Source of the DNA: Umezawaea sp042738955
GTDB lineage: Bacteria; Actinomycetota; Actinomycetes; Mycobacteriales; Pseudonocardiaceae
DNA length: 64,000 nucleotides
NCBI RefSeq assembly: GCF_042738955.1
Contig: NZ_JBHYHC010000029.1
Span: 19,819-83,818 of the forward strand
Reading direction: 5' to 3'
Each line of letters begins with the position of its first letter. Position 1 is the stretch's first letter. A program made the translations under genes and the position numbers. Below the pieces are notes generated by a model, which had not been told where the DNA came from, searched no databases, and saw only the letters and a list, made by a program, of their open reading frames with translations. Positions 52,762-60,829 of this stretch are shown piece by piece.

Positions 52762-53838
52762 GTGGCCAACTTGCGGTTCCTGCGCGGGTACAACGACGCG
52801 GTAGTGCTCGGACTGGCCCGCCGTGGCGAACCCATGACGCGGGTCGAGCTGGCCGAGATGAGCGGGCTCACGCCCCAGGCGGTGTCCAAGATCGTCAGCA
52901 GGCTGATCGCCGACGGTCTCCTCGTCGACTCCGGACGCCGCAACGTCGGCGTCGGCAAGCCGCGCACGCTGGTCCGCCTCGTGGCCTCCAGCAGGCTCGC
53001 CCTCGGCGCGGCGGTCGAGCGCGACGAGCTGCGCGTCGTCCTCACCGACCTGTCCGGCGCCGTCGTGGACGTCACGGTCGCCGCGCTGCCCCGCGACTTC
53101 GGCCCGGACGTGTTCGTGACCGAGCTCGCGGCCCTCGTGGACGTGCTGCGCTCCCGCAACGACGTGGCCGACGAGCGGCTGCTCGGCGTGGGCATCGGCT
53201 TCGTCGGCCCGCTCGACCACCGCGACGGCGTGGTGCACGACGCCACCGGCCTCGTCGGCTGGCACGACGTGCCGCTGCGCGACCTCGCGTCCGCGCGGCT
53301 CGGCCTGCCGGTCGTGGTCGACAAGGACACCAACACCGCGATGATCGCCGAGGCGTGGCGGCGCGGCGACGAGCTGCGGCACGCCGCGCTGGTGATCGTC
53401 GGCACGGGCGTCGGCGTCGGGCTGCTGCTCGACGGGCAGGTGCACCGGGGCGCGCGGACCAACGCGGGCGAGTACGGCCACACGACCATCCAGCTCGGCG
53501 GGCCGCGGTGCGCGTGCGGGCGGTCGGGGTGCGTGGAGATCGTGCACAACCTCGCCGTCGCGGCGGGCGACATGAAGGCGGCGGTGACCGTGCTCGGCAT
53601 GGCCGTCGCGGGGCTCGTGCAACTGCTGGACCTCGACCACGTGGTGCTCGGCGGCCGGGTGGTGCAGGGCAACCCGGACTTCTACGCGGACGCGATCCGG
53701 GACGTGGTGCGCGAGCAGGTGCCGCGCTCGGACTGGCTGGAGGTCGAGATCAGCGTCAGCCCGCTGGGCGACGACCTGGTCGCCGCCGGGGCCGCGATGC
53801 TCGTGCTGAGCGAGTTCTACAGCCAGCGCGGTCCGTAG
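52762..53838 (+). CDS. ROK family transcriptional regulator
   Basis: 358 residues. N-terminal winged helix (TRVELAEMSGLTPQAVSKIVSRLIADGLL) followed by an ROK sugar-kinase-like domain: VGIGFVGPLDHRDG, VDKDTNTAMIAEAWRRG, IVGTGVGVGLLLDGQVHRG, zinc-binding CACGRSGCVE. Phosphotransfer residues are partly kept (GTGVG loop), but the fused DNA-binding domain indicates a repressor. Divergent from the Gfo/Idh/MocA operon. GTG 52762 has no clear ribosome-binding site. Confidence 0.93.
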   Translation: MANLRFLRGYNDAVVLGLARRGEPMTRVELAEMSGLTPQAVSKIVSRLIADGLLVDSGRRNVGVGKPRTLVRLVASSRLALGAAVERDELRVVLTDLSGAVVDVTVAALPRDFGPDVFVTELAALVDVLRSRNDVADERLLGVGIGFVGPLDHRDGVVHDATGLVGWHDVPLRDLASARLGLPVVVDKDTNTAMIAEAWRRGDELRHAALVIVGTGVGVGLLLDGQVHRGARTNAGEYGHTTIQLGGPRCACGRSGCVEIVHNLAVAAGDMKAAVTVLGMAVAGLVQLLDLDHVVLGGRVVQGNPDFYADAIRDVVREQVPRSDWLEVEISVSPLGDDLVAAGAAMLVLSEFYSQRGP

Positions 53839-53870
53839 CGGGGAAGTGCCTTCCACGCGGGCGCGACCGG

Positions 53871-54767
53871 CTAGCCCTCCAGGACCTGACCGACGGCTCG
53901 GGCGTACATGCGGTCCGGGCTCGGCGTCGTGGACGGCGTGAGGAAACCGGGCAGCATCGGCAGGTCCACGGCGAACGGCAGCAGCCGCTCGAACAGCACG
54001 GTCGCGTCGGCGGGCCTGCGTTCGGGGTCCTTCTCCAGCATGTCCTGGAGCAGCTCGTCCAGCGCCACGGGGATGCGCGGCACGGACGACGGCCGCTGCT
54101 TCACCTGCTTGTCGAACACGGTGTACGCCGTGTCGCCGGTGAAGAGCTGCTTGCCCGTCAGCATCTCGTGCAGCACGCACCCCAACGCGTACAGGTCGCT
54201 GCGCGGCTCGGCGTTGCCGCGCTGGATCTGCTCGGGCGCCATGTACGCCGGGGTGCCGAGCATCTGGCCCCAGCGGGTGAACTGGGCGACGTCGGACTCC
54301 CGCAGCACCGCCAACCCGAAGTCGAGCACCTTCACGCTGCCGTCCGGGCACAGCATCAGGTTCGTCGGCTTCAGGTCGCGGTGGCAGATCGACAGGTTGT
54401 GCGCGGCGGCCAGCACGGCGCACGCCTGCGCGGCGATCGACGCGGCCCACGCCACCGGCAGCGGCCCGTGCTCGCCCACCAGGTCCGCGACCGTGACGCC
54501 GTCGATGAACTGCATCACCTGGTACATCCGGTACTCGAAGACGCCGAAGTCGTAGAGGACGGGCGCTCCCGCGTGCTCCAGCTTCGCCAGGATGCGGGCC
54601 TCGCGGGTGAAGCGGTGCTCCATCTCCTCGTCGCGCCTGCCGGGCAGTTGCAGGAACTTCACCGCGACCCGCCGGTCGAGGTGCCGGTCGTACCCGCCGT
54701 GCACCGCCCCCATCCCACCCTGGCCGAGCGGCAGGTCGTCCAGGTCGTACCGATCGGCGATGAGCAT
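53871..54767 (-). CDS. soluble serine/threonine protein kinase
   Basis: 298-residue Hanks-type kinase consisting of the kinase domain and a short tail, without membrane helix or PASTA repeats. Motifs: glycine loop LGQGGMGAVHGG, Lys in RRVAVKFLQL, catalytic ICHRDLKPTNLML, DFGLA, APE in YMAPEQI and ALGCVLHEMLTG. GGGAGG precedes ATG 54767. It lies 17 nt after the DNA methylase gene on the same strand and about 1.8 kb from a divergent PP2C phosphatase, so kinase, methylase and phosphatase form a compact group. Confidence 0.93.
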   Translation of the reverse strand: MLIADRYDLDDLPLGQGGMGAVHGGYDRHLDRRVAVKFLQLPGRRDEEMEHRFTREARILAKLEHAGAPVLYDFGVFEYRMYQVMQFIDGVTVADLVGEHGPLPVAWAASIAAQACAVLAAAHNLSICHRDLKPTNLMLCPDGSVKVLDFGLAVLRESDVAQFTRWGQMLGTPAYMAPEQIQRGNAEPRSDLYALGCVLHEMLTGKQLFTGDTAYTVFDKQVKQRPSSVPRIPVALDELLQDMLEKDPERRPADATVLFERLLPFAVDLPMLPGFLTPSTTPSPDRMYARAVGQVLEG

Positions 54768-54784
54768 CCGGCCTCCCAACCGTT

Positions 54785-56527
54785 CTAGCTCCGCGGTCGG
54801 AGGTGACCGTCCATCAGGCCGCCGAAGCCTAGCCGGATCACGCTTTCCCCCAGAGCCGCCGTCTCGCGCAGCGCGTCCTCCAGTGTGCCCAACTGCCGGA
54901 AGGCCCGTCCGTAGGCCTGCTGTTCGGTCAGCGTCAGCCGGGGCACCTGGGTGCGGCGGGCGTCGACCCGGCTCGACCCCTGGTGCGCCCGCGACGCCGC
55001 CGCGCGCAGCACGCCCGCGAGGAAGTACGGGTCGAGCCGCTTCGGGTCGACCCGGTAGACGGCCAGGTAGGGGCCCAGGACGGCGTGGCAGCCGACGACC
55101 CGCGCGGTGCCCATCGGGGAGGCCACGACGTCGCCCGGCTCGACCTCGACCAGGTCCGGGTCCGGGGCCGTGCGCTCGGACGGTTCCGCGCCCGCGGCCA
55201 GGTCGTCCGCGGTGAGCACCGGCAGTTCGCCGTTGCCCGTCGTGAGCTTCGCGCCCGCGTGCTTCATGGTCAGCAGCCCGGCCTTCGCCAGTTCGCCGAT
55301 CGTGGTCATCGGCGGCGCCTGCTGCGACGCCTTCTCCAGCTCCGGCGTCGGCAGCACGGTCTTGGTCAACGCCGTGAGCGCCTCCACGAACGCGAGGTGC
55401 GTGTCCTCGCCCCCGCTGCGCCGCAACGACTGCACGGCCGGGCTCAGGTCGACGTCCTCGTCCAGCAGGTCCACGATCGGCACGGAGTGCCCGCCCGCCG
55501 GGTCCTGCCCGAACGCGGCCCACCGGCGGTCCACAGTGGACAGGTCGTCCACCTCGGTCAGCAGCACGTGCGACGGCGTGCGGTCACCGGGTTCGGGACG
55601 CCTCAGCAGCCACAGGTCCGGGCCGCCCGGCAGCGTCGCGATCGCCCGCAACGCCCCGGCGCGCAGCAGGTTCGCCCTGATCCGGCGGCCCGGTCGGCGG
55701 CTCGCCGCCGCGGACGGCATCAGGATCGCCACCAGCCCGCCGGGCTTGGTGTGGCTCAGGCAGTGCTGCACCCACGCGAGCTCGGACTCGCCGCGCGGCG
55801 GCAGCCCGTACTCCCAGCGCGCGTCGCCCGCCAGCTCGTCGTAGCCCCACGCCCGTTCGGTGAACGGCGGGTCGCACACGACCGCGTCGGCCAGCTCACC
55901 GGGGAAACCGTCCTGCCGCAGCGCGTCGCCGACGCTGATCTCGCCCGCCTGTGAGCGAAGTCGCAGCCGTTGCGCGGCGATGGTCGCGGTGGTGTCGTCG
56001 ATCTCCTGCCCGAGCACGCGCGCGGCGGGCGTGTCGACCAGCATCGTGCCCAGTCCGCACGCCGGGTCGTACAGCGTGCCGCCGTCCGGCCTGGTCAGGC
56101 GCACCAGGAGCCGTGCCACGTCCGCGGGCGTCGCGTCGAGCTGGCGGGAGTGCGCCTCCAGGTAGCGCGCGCAGAGGAACTCGAACGCCGCCAGCGCCCC
56201 GCGTTCGGCGGCCAGGGGGGCGAGCGTGCCGCCGTTCTCCGACAGCAGGGCCTCGCCCGCCTCGGCCACGCGCTCGCCGAGGCACAGGTCGTCGCCCGCG
56301 CCGCGCAGCCACTGCCACGCCCGCTCCACAGGGGACACGTCGACGCGCTTCCCGTTGCGCCGCAACCAGTCCTCGACCTCGTTGAGGGAGAACAGCGGAC
56401 TGGACGCCGTGCCGCCGACCGGCGCGGGGAAGTCCTCGTGCCGTCGACGCCAGTTGCTCACGGCGGCACGCCCCACGTCGACGAGGCGGGCGATGTCGCC
56501 CGCGCTCACGGTGGCGTCCTGGTCCAT
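54785..56527 (-). CDS. DNA N6-adenine methylase with N-terminal HTH and S-like C-terminus
   Basis: About 580 residues. An N-terminal helix-turn-helix (SAGDIARLVDVGRAAVSNWRRRHEDFP) is followed by a type I HsdM-like helical region and the methyltransferase core: motif I LYDPACGLGTMLVD and motif IV VCDPPFTE (a DPPF form of N/DPPY/F). The last 200 residues resemble half of an HsdS specificity subunit (VEPGDVVASPMG, DPYFLAGVLRAA, VPRLTLTEQQAYG). No nuclease or helicase domain and no restriction gene nearby. ATG 56527 is preferred; GTG 56536 is possible. Probably a solitary or regulatory methylase. Confidence 0.85.
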   Translation of the reverse strand: MDQDATVSAGDIARLVDVGRAAVSNWRRRHEDFPAPVGGTASSPLFSLNEVEDWLRRNGKRVDVSPVERAWQWLRGAGDDLCLGERVAEAGEALLSENGGTLAPLAAERGALAAFEFLCARYLEAHSRQLDATPADVARLLVRLTRPDGGTLYDPACGLGTMLVDTPAARVLGQEIDDTTATIAAQRLRLRSQAGEISVGDALRQDGFPGELADAVVCDPPFTERAWGYDELAGDARWEYGLPPRGESELAWVQHCLSHTKPGGLVAILMPSAAASRRPGRRIRANLLRAGALRAIATLPGGPDLWLLRRPEPGDRTPSHVLLTEVDDLSTVDRRWAAFGQDPAGGHSVPIVDLLDEDVDLSPAVQSLRRSGGEDTHLAFVEALTALTKTVLPTPELEKASQQAPPMTTIGELAKAGLLTMKHAGAKLTTGNGELPVLTADDLAAGAEPSERTAPDPDLVEVEPGDVVASPMGTARVVGCHAVLGPYLAVYRVDPKRLDPYFLAGVLRAAASRAHQGSSRVDARRTQVPRLTLTEQQAYGRAFRQLGTLEDALRETAALGESVIRLGFGGLMDGHLRPRS

Positions 56528-56540
56528 GCCGTACACCCTA

Positions 56541-56576
56541 GTTCACAACCGATGCACAGTGGTTCTGCTTGTGAAC
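56541..56576. promoter_or_regulatory. inverted repeat in methylase/phosphatase divergent promoter
   Basis: GTTCACAA (56541-56548) and TTGTGAAC (56569-56576), perfect, separated by 20 nt, in the 76-bp gap between the two start codons. A likely operator; the methylase's own HTH is a candidate binder. Confidence 0.5.
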
Positions 56577-56603
56577 TGAATCAACCAATGTTTCACTGTT
56601 GTC

Positions 56604-57356
56604 ATGACGCACAACCGGCTCGCCCACGCCGTTGGCACCCATCCAGGGCTTCGCCGCGAGCTGAACGAGGATTCCGCCTGCGCCGAGCCGCCGTTGTTCG
56701 CCGTCGCCGACGGCATGGGCGGCCACGCGTTCGGCGAGATCGCGAGCGCCACGGCCATCGACGTGCTGGCCCACTACGACGTCAGCGGCGACCCCGTGCC
56801 CGCGCTGACGGCGATGATGGACGAGGTCGCGCTGCGCCTCACGGACATGGCCGAGCAGGACCTCCGGATGCGCGGCATGGGCACCACCCTGACCGCGCTG
56901 CTCTGGGTCGACGGCTCGAAGTTCGCCGTGGCCCACATCGGCGACTCCCGCTGCTACCTGGTGCGCGACGGCGAGATCCAGCAGGTCACCCGCGACCACA
57001 CGATGGTGCAGGCGCTCGTCGACGAGGGCCGCATGCCCGCCGAGCAGGCCGTCCTGCACCCCCGCCGCTCGATGCTGATGCGCGCCCTCCAAGCCGGGAA
57101 CTCCCCGGAACCGGACGTGTTCCTGCACGAGGCGCAGGTCAACGACCGCTACCTGCTGTGCTCGGACGGCCTGTCCGACGTGGTGCCGCCGGAGACGATC
57201 CTGTCTGTGCTGACCGAGACCGAGGACCGCGACGAGGTCGTCGTGAAGCTCATCGCCCTCGCCAACGAGGCGGGCGGCCCGGACAACATCACCTGCGTGC
57301 TGGTCGACGTCGTGAACGACGAGTGGCTGGCCCACTGGAGCGGGCGGCTGCTCTAG
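56604..57356 (+). CDS. PP2C-type protein serine/threonine phosphatase
   Basis: 250-residue cytosolic phosphatase with the full PP2C motif set: NEDSACAE near the start, ADGMGGHAFGE (metal-binding Asp and Gly), GMGTTLTALL, VAHIGDSRCYLVRDG, LLCSDGLSDVV and GGPDNITCVLVDV. It would remove phosphate from Ser/Thr residues and can oppose the kinase encoded at 53871. It is divergent from the methylase-kinase operon. The stop overlaps the stop of the convergent regulator gene (shared CTAG). Confidence 0.95.
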   Translation: MTHNRLAHAVGTHPGLRRELNEDSACAEPPLFAVADGMGGHAFGEIASATAIDVLAHYDVSGDPVPALTAMMDEVALRLTDMAEQDLRMRGMGTTLTALLWVDGSKFAVAHIGDSRCYLVRDGEIQQVTRDHTMVQALVDEGRMPAEQAVLHPRRSMLMRALQAGNSPEPDVFLHEAQVNDRYLLCSDGLSDVVPPETILSVLTETEDRDEVVVKLIALANEAGGPDNITCVLVDVVNDEWLAHWSGRLL

Positions 57357-58054
57357 CCCAGTGCCGCCGCGTTCAGCCCCAGCAGGTCCCGCAACGCGGT
57401 CGTGCCGGTCGGGGTGACGCGGACGGCCCTGGTGGTGCCGACGCGGCGGACCCAGCCCTGGGATTGGAAGTGGCGGCACAGGTGGGCGCCCGCCGTGCCC
57501 GCTAGGTGGGTGCGGCGTTCGGTCCAGTCCAGGCACGGCCTGCCCAACGGGCGGCGTGACCCGCGCAGGTCGGCCTCGGTGGCGTTCAGGTGGTCGGTGA
57601 GCCAGGCCAGGCCGCTCGCGGTGACGGTGAAGCCGTCGGTCTGGGTGAGGTAGCCGCGGGTGGTCATGGCGTCGGTGATGGCCACGCCCAAGCGGCCCGC
57701 GAAGTGGTCGTAGCAGGTGCGGCCTCGGGCCAGGGCGGCCGACGTGGTGGTGGCCTTGAGGGTGCGGGCCGGTGTCGTCGGTTCCACGTGGGACACCAGG
57801 TCTTCCAGGAGTTGCGCCACGCGCTGGTCGGCCAGTTGCACGTACCGGTGGCGGCCTTGGCGGCGTTCGACGAGGAGGCCGCCGTCGACGAGCTTGCCGA
57901 GGTGTTCGCTGGCCGTCGAGGGGGCCACGCCCGCGTGCGCGGCGAGTTCGCCGGAGGTCCACGCGCGGCCGTCCAGCAGGGCGACGCAGAACGCGGCCCT
58001 GGTGCCGTCCGCCAGCAGTGCCGCCAAGTCCGCCAGTCCCTTCACGGGGTCCAC
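57353..58054 (-). CDS. ArsR-type winged-helix transcriptional regulator
   Basis: About 233 residues. The N-terminal winged helix is ArsR-like: LADLAALLADGTRAAFCVALLDGRAWTSGELAAHAGVAPSTASEHLGKLVDGGLLVERRQGRHRYVQLAD. The remaining 130 residues (CYDHFAGRLGVAITDAMTTRGYL, AHLCRHFQSQGWVRR) are a C-terminal domain seen in longer ArsR-type regulators of actinobacteria; no cysteine pair for metal sensing stands in the usual alpha3 site. GTG 58054 or GTG 58045 may be the start. It faces the P450-like stub gene across a 26-bp palindrome, its probable operator. Confidence 0.88.
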   Translation of the reverse strand: MDPVKGLADLAALLADGTRAAFCVALLDGRAWTSGELAAHAGVAPSTASEHLGKLVDGGLLVERRQGRHRYVQLADQRVAQLLEDLVSHVEPTTPARTLKATTTSAALARGRTCYDHFAGRLGVAITDAMTTRGYLTQTDGFTVTASGLAWLTDHLNATEADLRGSRRPLGRPCLDWTERRTHLAGTAGAHLCRHFQSQGWVRRVGTTRAVRVTPTGTTALRDLLGLNAAALG

Positions 58055-58065
58055 GGTAGGCCGGT

Positions 58066-58091
58066 GACGTTTCGGCGCGCGCCGAAACGTC
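58066..58091. promoter_or_regulatory. 26-bp perfect palindrome, probable operator
   Basis: GACGTTTCGGCGC followed directly by its exact complement, with no spacer, 12 nt before the regulator start and 20 nt before the stub gene start. Almost certainly a regulator site for this divergent pair. Confidence 0.8.
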
Positions 58092-58111
58092 CGACGCCTA
58101 GCGTCGTGGGC

Positions 58112-58672
58112 ATGTTGGACGATCCGAGGTACACCGTTCCGCCGGTTCCCGATGCCGTCGAGGGGGTCGCGTGGTTGCGGGCTTCCGTGGCGAGGTTCAG
58201 CGAAGGGGCCGCGCACGAGCGGCGGCGGATGTTGGCTGTGGCGGCGTTGGCGGAGGTCGAGCCGGAACGGCTGCGGGATCTGGCGATGACGAGGAAGGCC
58301 ACGCCCGTGGAGGTGCTGGCCGAGGCGCTCGGGGTGGACGTCGTGGCGGCGGACGTGGAGGTGGTCGCCCGCTCGTACCAGCCGCACACCGCGATCACCC
58401 GCGAAGCGGACGAGGCGTTGGGCAGGCTGGTGGCGGCGTGTGGGAAGTACGACGAGGCCACCGCGAACCTGATCGGCCTGCTGGTGCAGGCCTGCGTGGC
58501 GACGGCGGCGCTGGTCGCCGGTGTGCGGCCGCCGGTGCCGAGCACCCGTCGGGTCGGGCCGGACGGCGTCGAGGTGGAGGTCGACCTGGCCGACCACCCC
58601 TTCGGGCTCGGGCGGCACGCCTGTCCCGGTGAACGGCACGCGCTCGCACTGGCGGAAGGGCTGACCCGATGA
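58112..58672 (+). CDS. P450-like stub protein with heme-ligand loop
   Basis: 186-residue protein, less than half the length of a cytochrome P450. Near the C-terminus HPFGLGRHACPGE matches the P450 heme-binding loop FxxGxHxCxG with Cys171 as ligand, followed by a helix (HALALAEGL) as in helix L. The preceding residues are helical (VARFSEGAAHERRRMLAVAALAEVE, AACGKYDEATANLIGLLVQACVATAAL), with no visible I-helix A/GGxDT or ExxR motif. No frameshift is evident, so it is a compact gene in its own right. Its stop overlaps the start of the PEP-mutase-family gene (ATGA), and the pair is divergent from the ArsR-type regulator. Confidence 0.7.
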   Translation: MLDDPRYTVPPVPDAVEGVAWLRASVARFSEGAAHERRRMLAVAALAEVEPERLRDLAMTRKATPVEVLAEALGVDVVAADVEVVARSYQPHTAITREADEALGRLVAACGKYDEATANLIGLLVQACVATAALVAGVRPPVPSTRRVGPDGVEVEVDLADHPFGLGRHACPGERHALALAEGLTR

Positions 58673-59445
58673 CGTTCCAAAACCTGCACCACGCCGACCG
58701 GCCGCTGCTGCTGCCCAACGCCTGGGACTTCGCGTCCGCCGCGGCACTGCACGCGGCCGGGTTCGCGGCGATCGGCACGACGAGCCTCGGGGTGGCCGCC
58801 GCGGCCGGGTTGCCGGACGGCGAAGGGGCGACGCGGGACGAGACGGTGGCGTTGGCGCGGCGGATCGTCGGGCTGCCGGTGCCGGTGACCGTGGACATCG
58901 AGTCCGGGTTCGGGGCGGACGTGCGGGAGTTGGCCGCGGAACTGGCCGCGCTGGGGGTCGCGGGCGTCAACATCGAGGACGGCAGGCCCGGCGGCGTGCT
59001 CGCGGACCCGGTCGAGCAGGCGGGGCTCGTGCGCGCGGCGAAGGAGGGTGGGCCGGGGCTGTTCGTCAACGCGCGCGTGGACACGCACTGGCTCGGGGTC
59101 GCGAAGGAGTCCACAGTGGACCGTGCCAGGAGGTACCTGGACGCCGGGGCGGACGGGGTGTTCGTGCCGGGATTGGCGCTGGAACGGGAGATCGCGGCCG
59201 TGGTGGCCGCGGTCGACGCGCCGCTGAACGTCCTGCACGTGCCCGCGCTCGGGCTGCGACGCCTGGGAGAGCTGGGGGTTCGCCGCGTCAGCACCGGGTC
59301 GCTGCTGTTCCGGGCCGCGCTGCACGCCGCCGTGACGACCGCGTGCCAGGTGCGCGAAGGCGAACCCGTGGCCGACGGGATCCCGAGCTACGCGGACGCG
59401 CAGGGGCTGGCCGCGGGCGCCCCGTGGAGCGCCCGCGACCGGTGA
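58669..59445 (+). CDS. isocitrate lyase/phosphoenolpyruvate mutase family protein
   Basis: 258-residue TIM-barrel enzyme of the PEP mutase/isocitrate lyase superfamily. Seen: LLLPNAWDFASAAALHAAGFAAIGTTSLG at the start, PVTVDIESGFG (metal-binding region, usually DxE/DxD), GVNIEDG and FVNARVDTHW. It lacks the KKCGH-type active-site loop of isocitrate lyase, so the reaction (C-C or C-P bond chemistry on a 2-oxo or 2-hydroxy acid) is undefined. Translationally coupled to the P450-like stub gene. Confidence 0.9.
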   Translation: MTFQNLHHADRPLLLPNAWDFASAAALHAAGFAAIGTTSLGVAAAAGLPDGEGATRDETVALARRIVGLPVPVTVDIESGFGADVRELAAELAALGVAGVNIEDGRPGGVLADPVEQAGLVRAAKEGGPGLFVNARVDTHWLGVAKESTVDRARRYLDAGADGVFVPGLALEREIAAVVAAVDAPLNVLHVPALGLRRLGELGVRRVSTGSLLFRAALHAAVTTACQVREGEPVADGIPSYADAQGLAAGAPWSARDR

Positions 59446-60663
59446 CTACGCCGGGTTCTGCGCGTGGGTCAGGGTCTCCCACGCGATGAACAGGTTGTCC
59501 GTGCCCTGCGGGCGCTGCTGCTCGGTGTAGCGCTGGGTGTTGGCCATCGCGATGCCGAGCCGGGTGTTCAGCGCGTTGAACGCGACCTCGGTCGTCGGGC
59601 CGAGGTTCTGGTTGCGGGTGCCGCCGCACAGCCAGGACGGCATCGCCTCGAGCTGGTAGCGGGCGTGCAGGCCGTACGCGTGGCGCATCCGGTCCTGGTT
59701 CTCGCCCCACAGGTCCTGGCCCTGGTGGTGGGCCGTCTCGGCGATGTGCGCCGCGGCGGCCAGGCCGTAGCCGGTGTGGGTGAAGTCGCGGCACGTCTCC
59801 TGGCTCACGCCGTCCTGGAACGTGGACTGGTTGTGCCAGTAGGAGACGATCTCCGCGCGGGTGTCGATGCCGCTGCCGGGCGGCGTCTTCGGCAGGGCGC
59901 CGTCGCTGGTCAGGTAGATGTACGCGGGCAGCCGGGTGCGGAAGATCGAGACGGCCTTGTCGTAGGCGGCCTTGTCCTCCAGGAAGACCGCGATGCCGAT
60001 CGAGGCCTCCATCATGCTGAGTTCCCAGTTGCCGTTGGTGTTGGCCAACCCGGCCTGGATCTCCGGCAGGTACACGCTGCGCAGCATGGTCGCGAACCGG
60101 GTCACGTTCGCCGCGGGCCAGCCGGTGTAGGTGTAGCGGATGATCTCGGCGGCCTTGGGCCACGACGAGCCGGACCACGCCGTCTGCAGGCGGGCGTTGC
60201 TGTTCGTGTGGTCCTTGATGACGGGGGACCAGGCGTCCATGATCTGGATCGCCTTGTTCGCGTACCGGGCGTCCTTCGTCACGTACCAGGCGAGCGACAG
60301 CGTGTACGCCGCGATGGCGTCCTCGCGCTCGTCGGTGCAGCCGTAGTTCGGGTTCGAGTAGGAACCGCATTCGACGACGGCGCGCGGTTTCGGCGTGCGC
60401 GTCAGCGAGGCGTACTTGCTCCCCATCATCTGGTCGTACGCGGATTTCCACGGTTGCGCGTTCGCGAGCACCTTGGTGCGCATGAACTCCAGTTGCGGCC
60501 TGCTCACGAGCACGCCGGGATGGGTGAAGGTCGCGGGCGCGGCGGCGGTGACGCCACCGTCGACCACTGGCGCGGCGGTCGCGGGAACCTGGGTTCCGAC
60601 TACTGTGAGCAGGGCGGACAGTGCGGCGACGACGATTTTCTTGCGCAGGGGTGAACGGGTCAT
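59446..60663 (-). CDS. secreted alginate-lyase-family (PF05426-like) protein
   Basis: 405 residues. Signal peptide (KKIVVAALSALLTVVGTQVPATA) followed by an alpha-toroid lyase domain: HPGVLVSRPQLEFMRTKV at its start, AAYTLSLAWYVTKDARYANKAIQIMDAW, NGNWELSMMEASIGIAVFLED and RDFTHTGYGLAAAAHIAETA, the last with candidate catalytic His/Tyr residues. Such enzymes cleave uronic-acid polymers, but the family also includes proteins of unknown specificity. A DasR-like box lies about 40 nt upstream, suggesting it responds to amino-sugars. Its stop is adjacent to that of the convergent PEP-mutase-family gene. Confidence 0.88.
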   Translation of the reverse strand: MTRSPLRKKIVVAALSALLTVVGTQVPATAAPVVDGGVTAAAPATFTHPGVLVSRPQLEFMRTKVLANAQPWKSAYDQMMGSKYASLTRTPKPRAVVECGSYSNPNYGCTDEREDAIAAYTLSLAWYVTKDARYANKAIQIMDAWSPVIKDHTNSNARLQTAWSGSSWPKAAEIIRYTYTGWPAANVTRFATMLRSVYLPEIQAGLANTNGNWELSMMEASIGIAVFLEDKAAYDKAVSIFRTRLPAYIYLTSDGALPKTPPGSGIDTRAEIVSYWHNQSTFQDGVSQETCRDFTHTGYGLAAAAHIAETAHHQGQDLWGENQDRMRHAYGLHARYQLEAMPSWLCGGTRNQNLGPTTEVAFNALNTRLGIAMANTQRYTEQQRPQGTDNLFIAWETLTHAQNPA

Positions 60664-60701
60664 CAGGTCTCCTCGCAGGGGTTGGGGAGACGGCCAGTGT
60701 C

Positions 60702-60717
60702 AGTGGTTCAGACCAGT
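60702..60717 (-). promoter_or_regulatory. DasR-like box before the lyase gene
   Basis: AGTGGTTCAGACCAGT, matching the core TGGTnnAGACCA of the boxes before the chitinase, 39 nt upstream of the ATG. Confidence 0.6.
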
Positions 60718-60829
60718 TAGGTCAACGTTTCGCCGTACCGGAACTTTTTGCCCGTTTTGGTGCACGACCGGGCAGACTGGGTGATTTCACCCATGTGAAC
60801 AAATCGAATTGCGGAAAGGTCGAAAACGC

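Noticed and set aside
53871..57356. Pgl or BREX type 2 defence system
   Set aside because: Kinase and methylase are present, but PglZ phosphatase-like, PglY ATPase and large PglW kinase are missing, so the name cannot be used.
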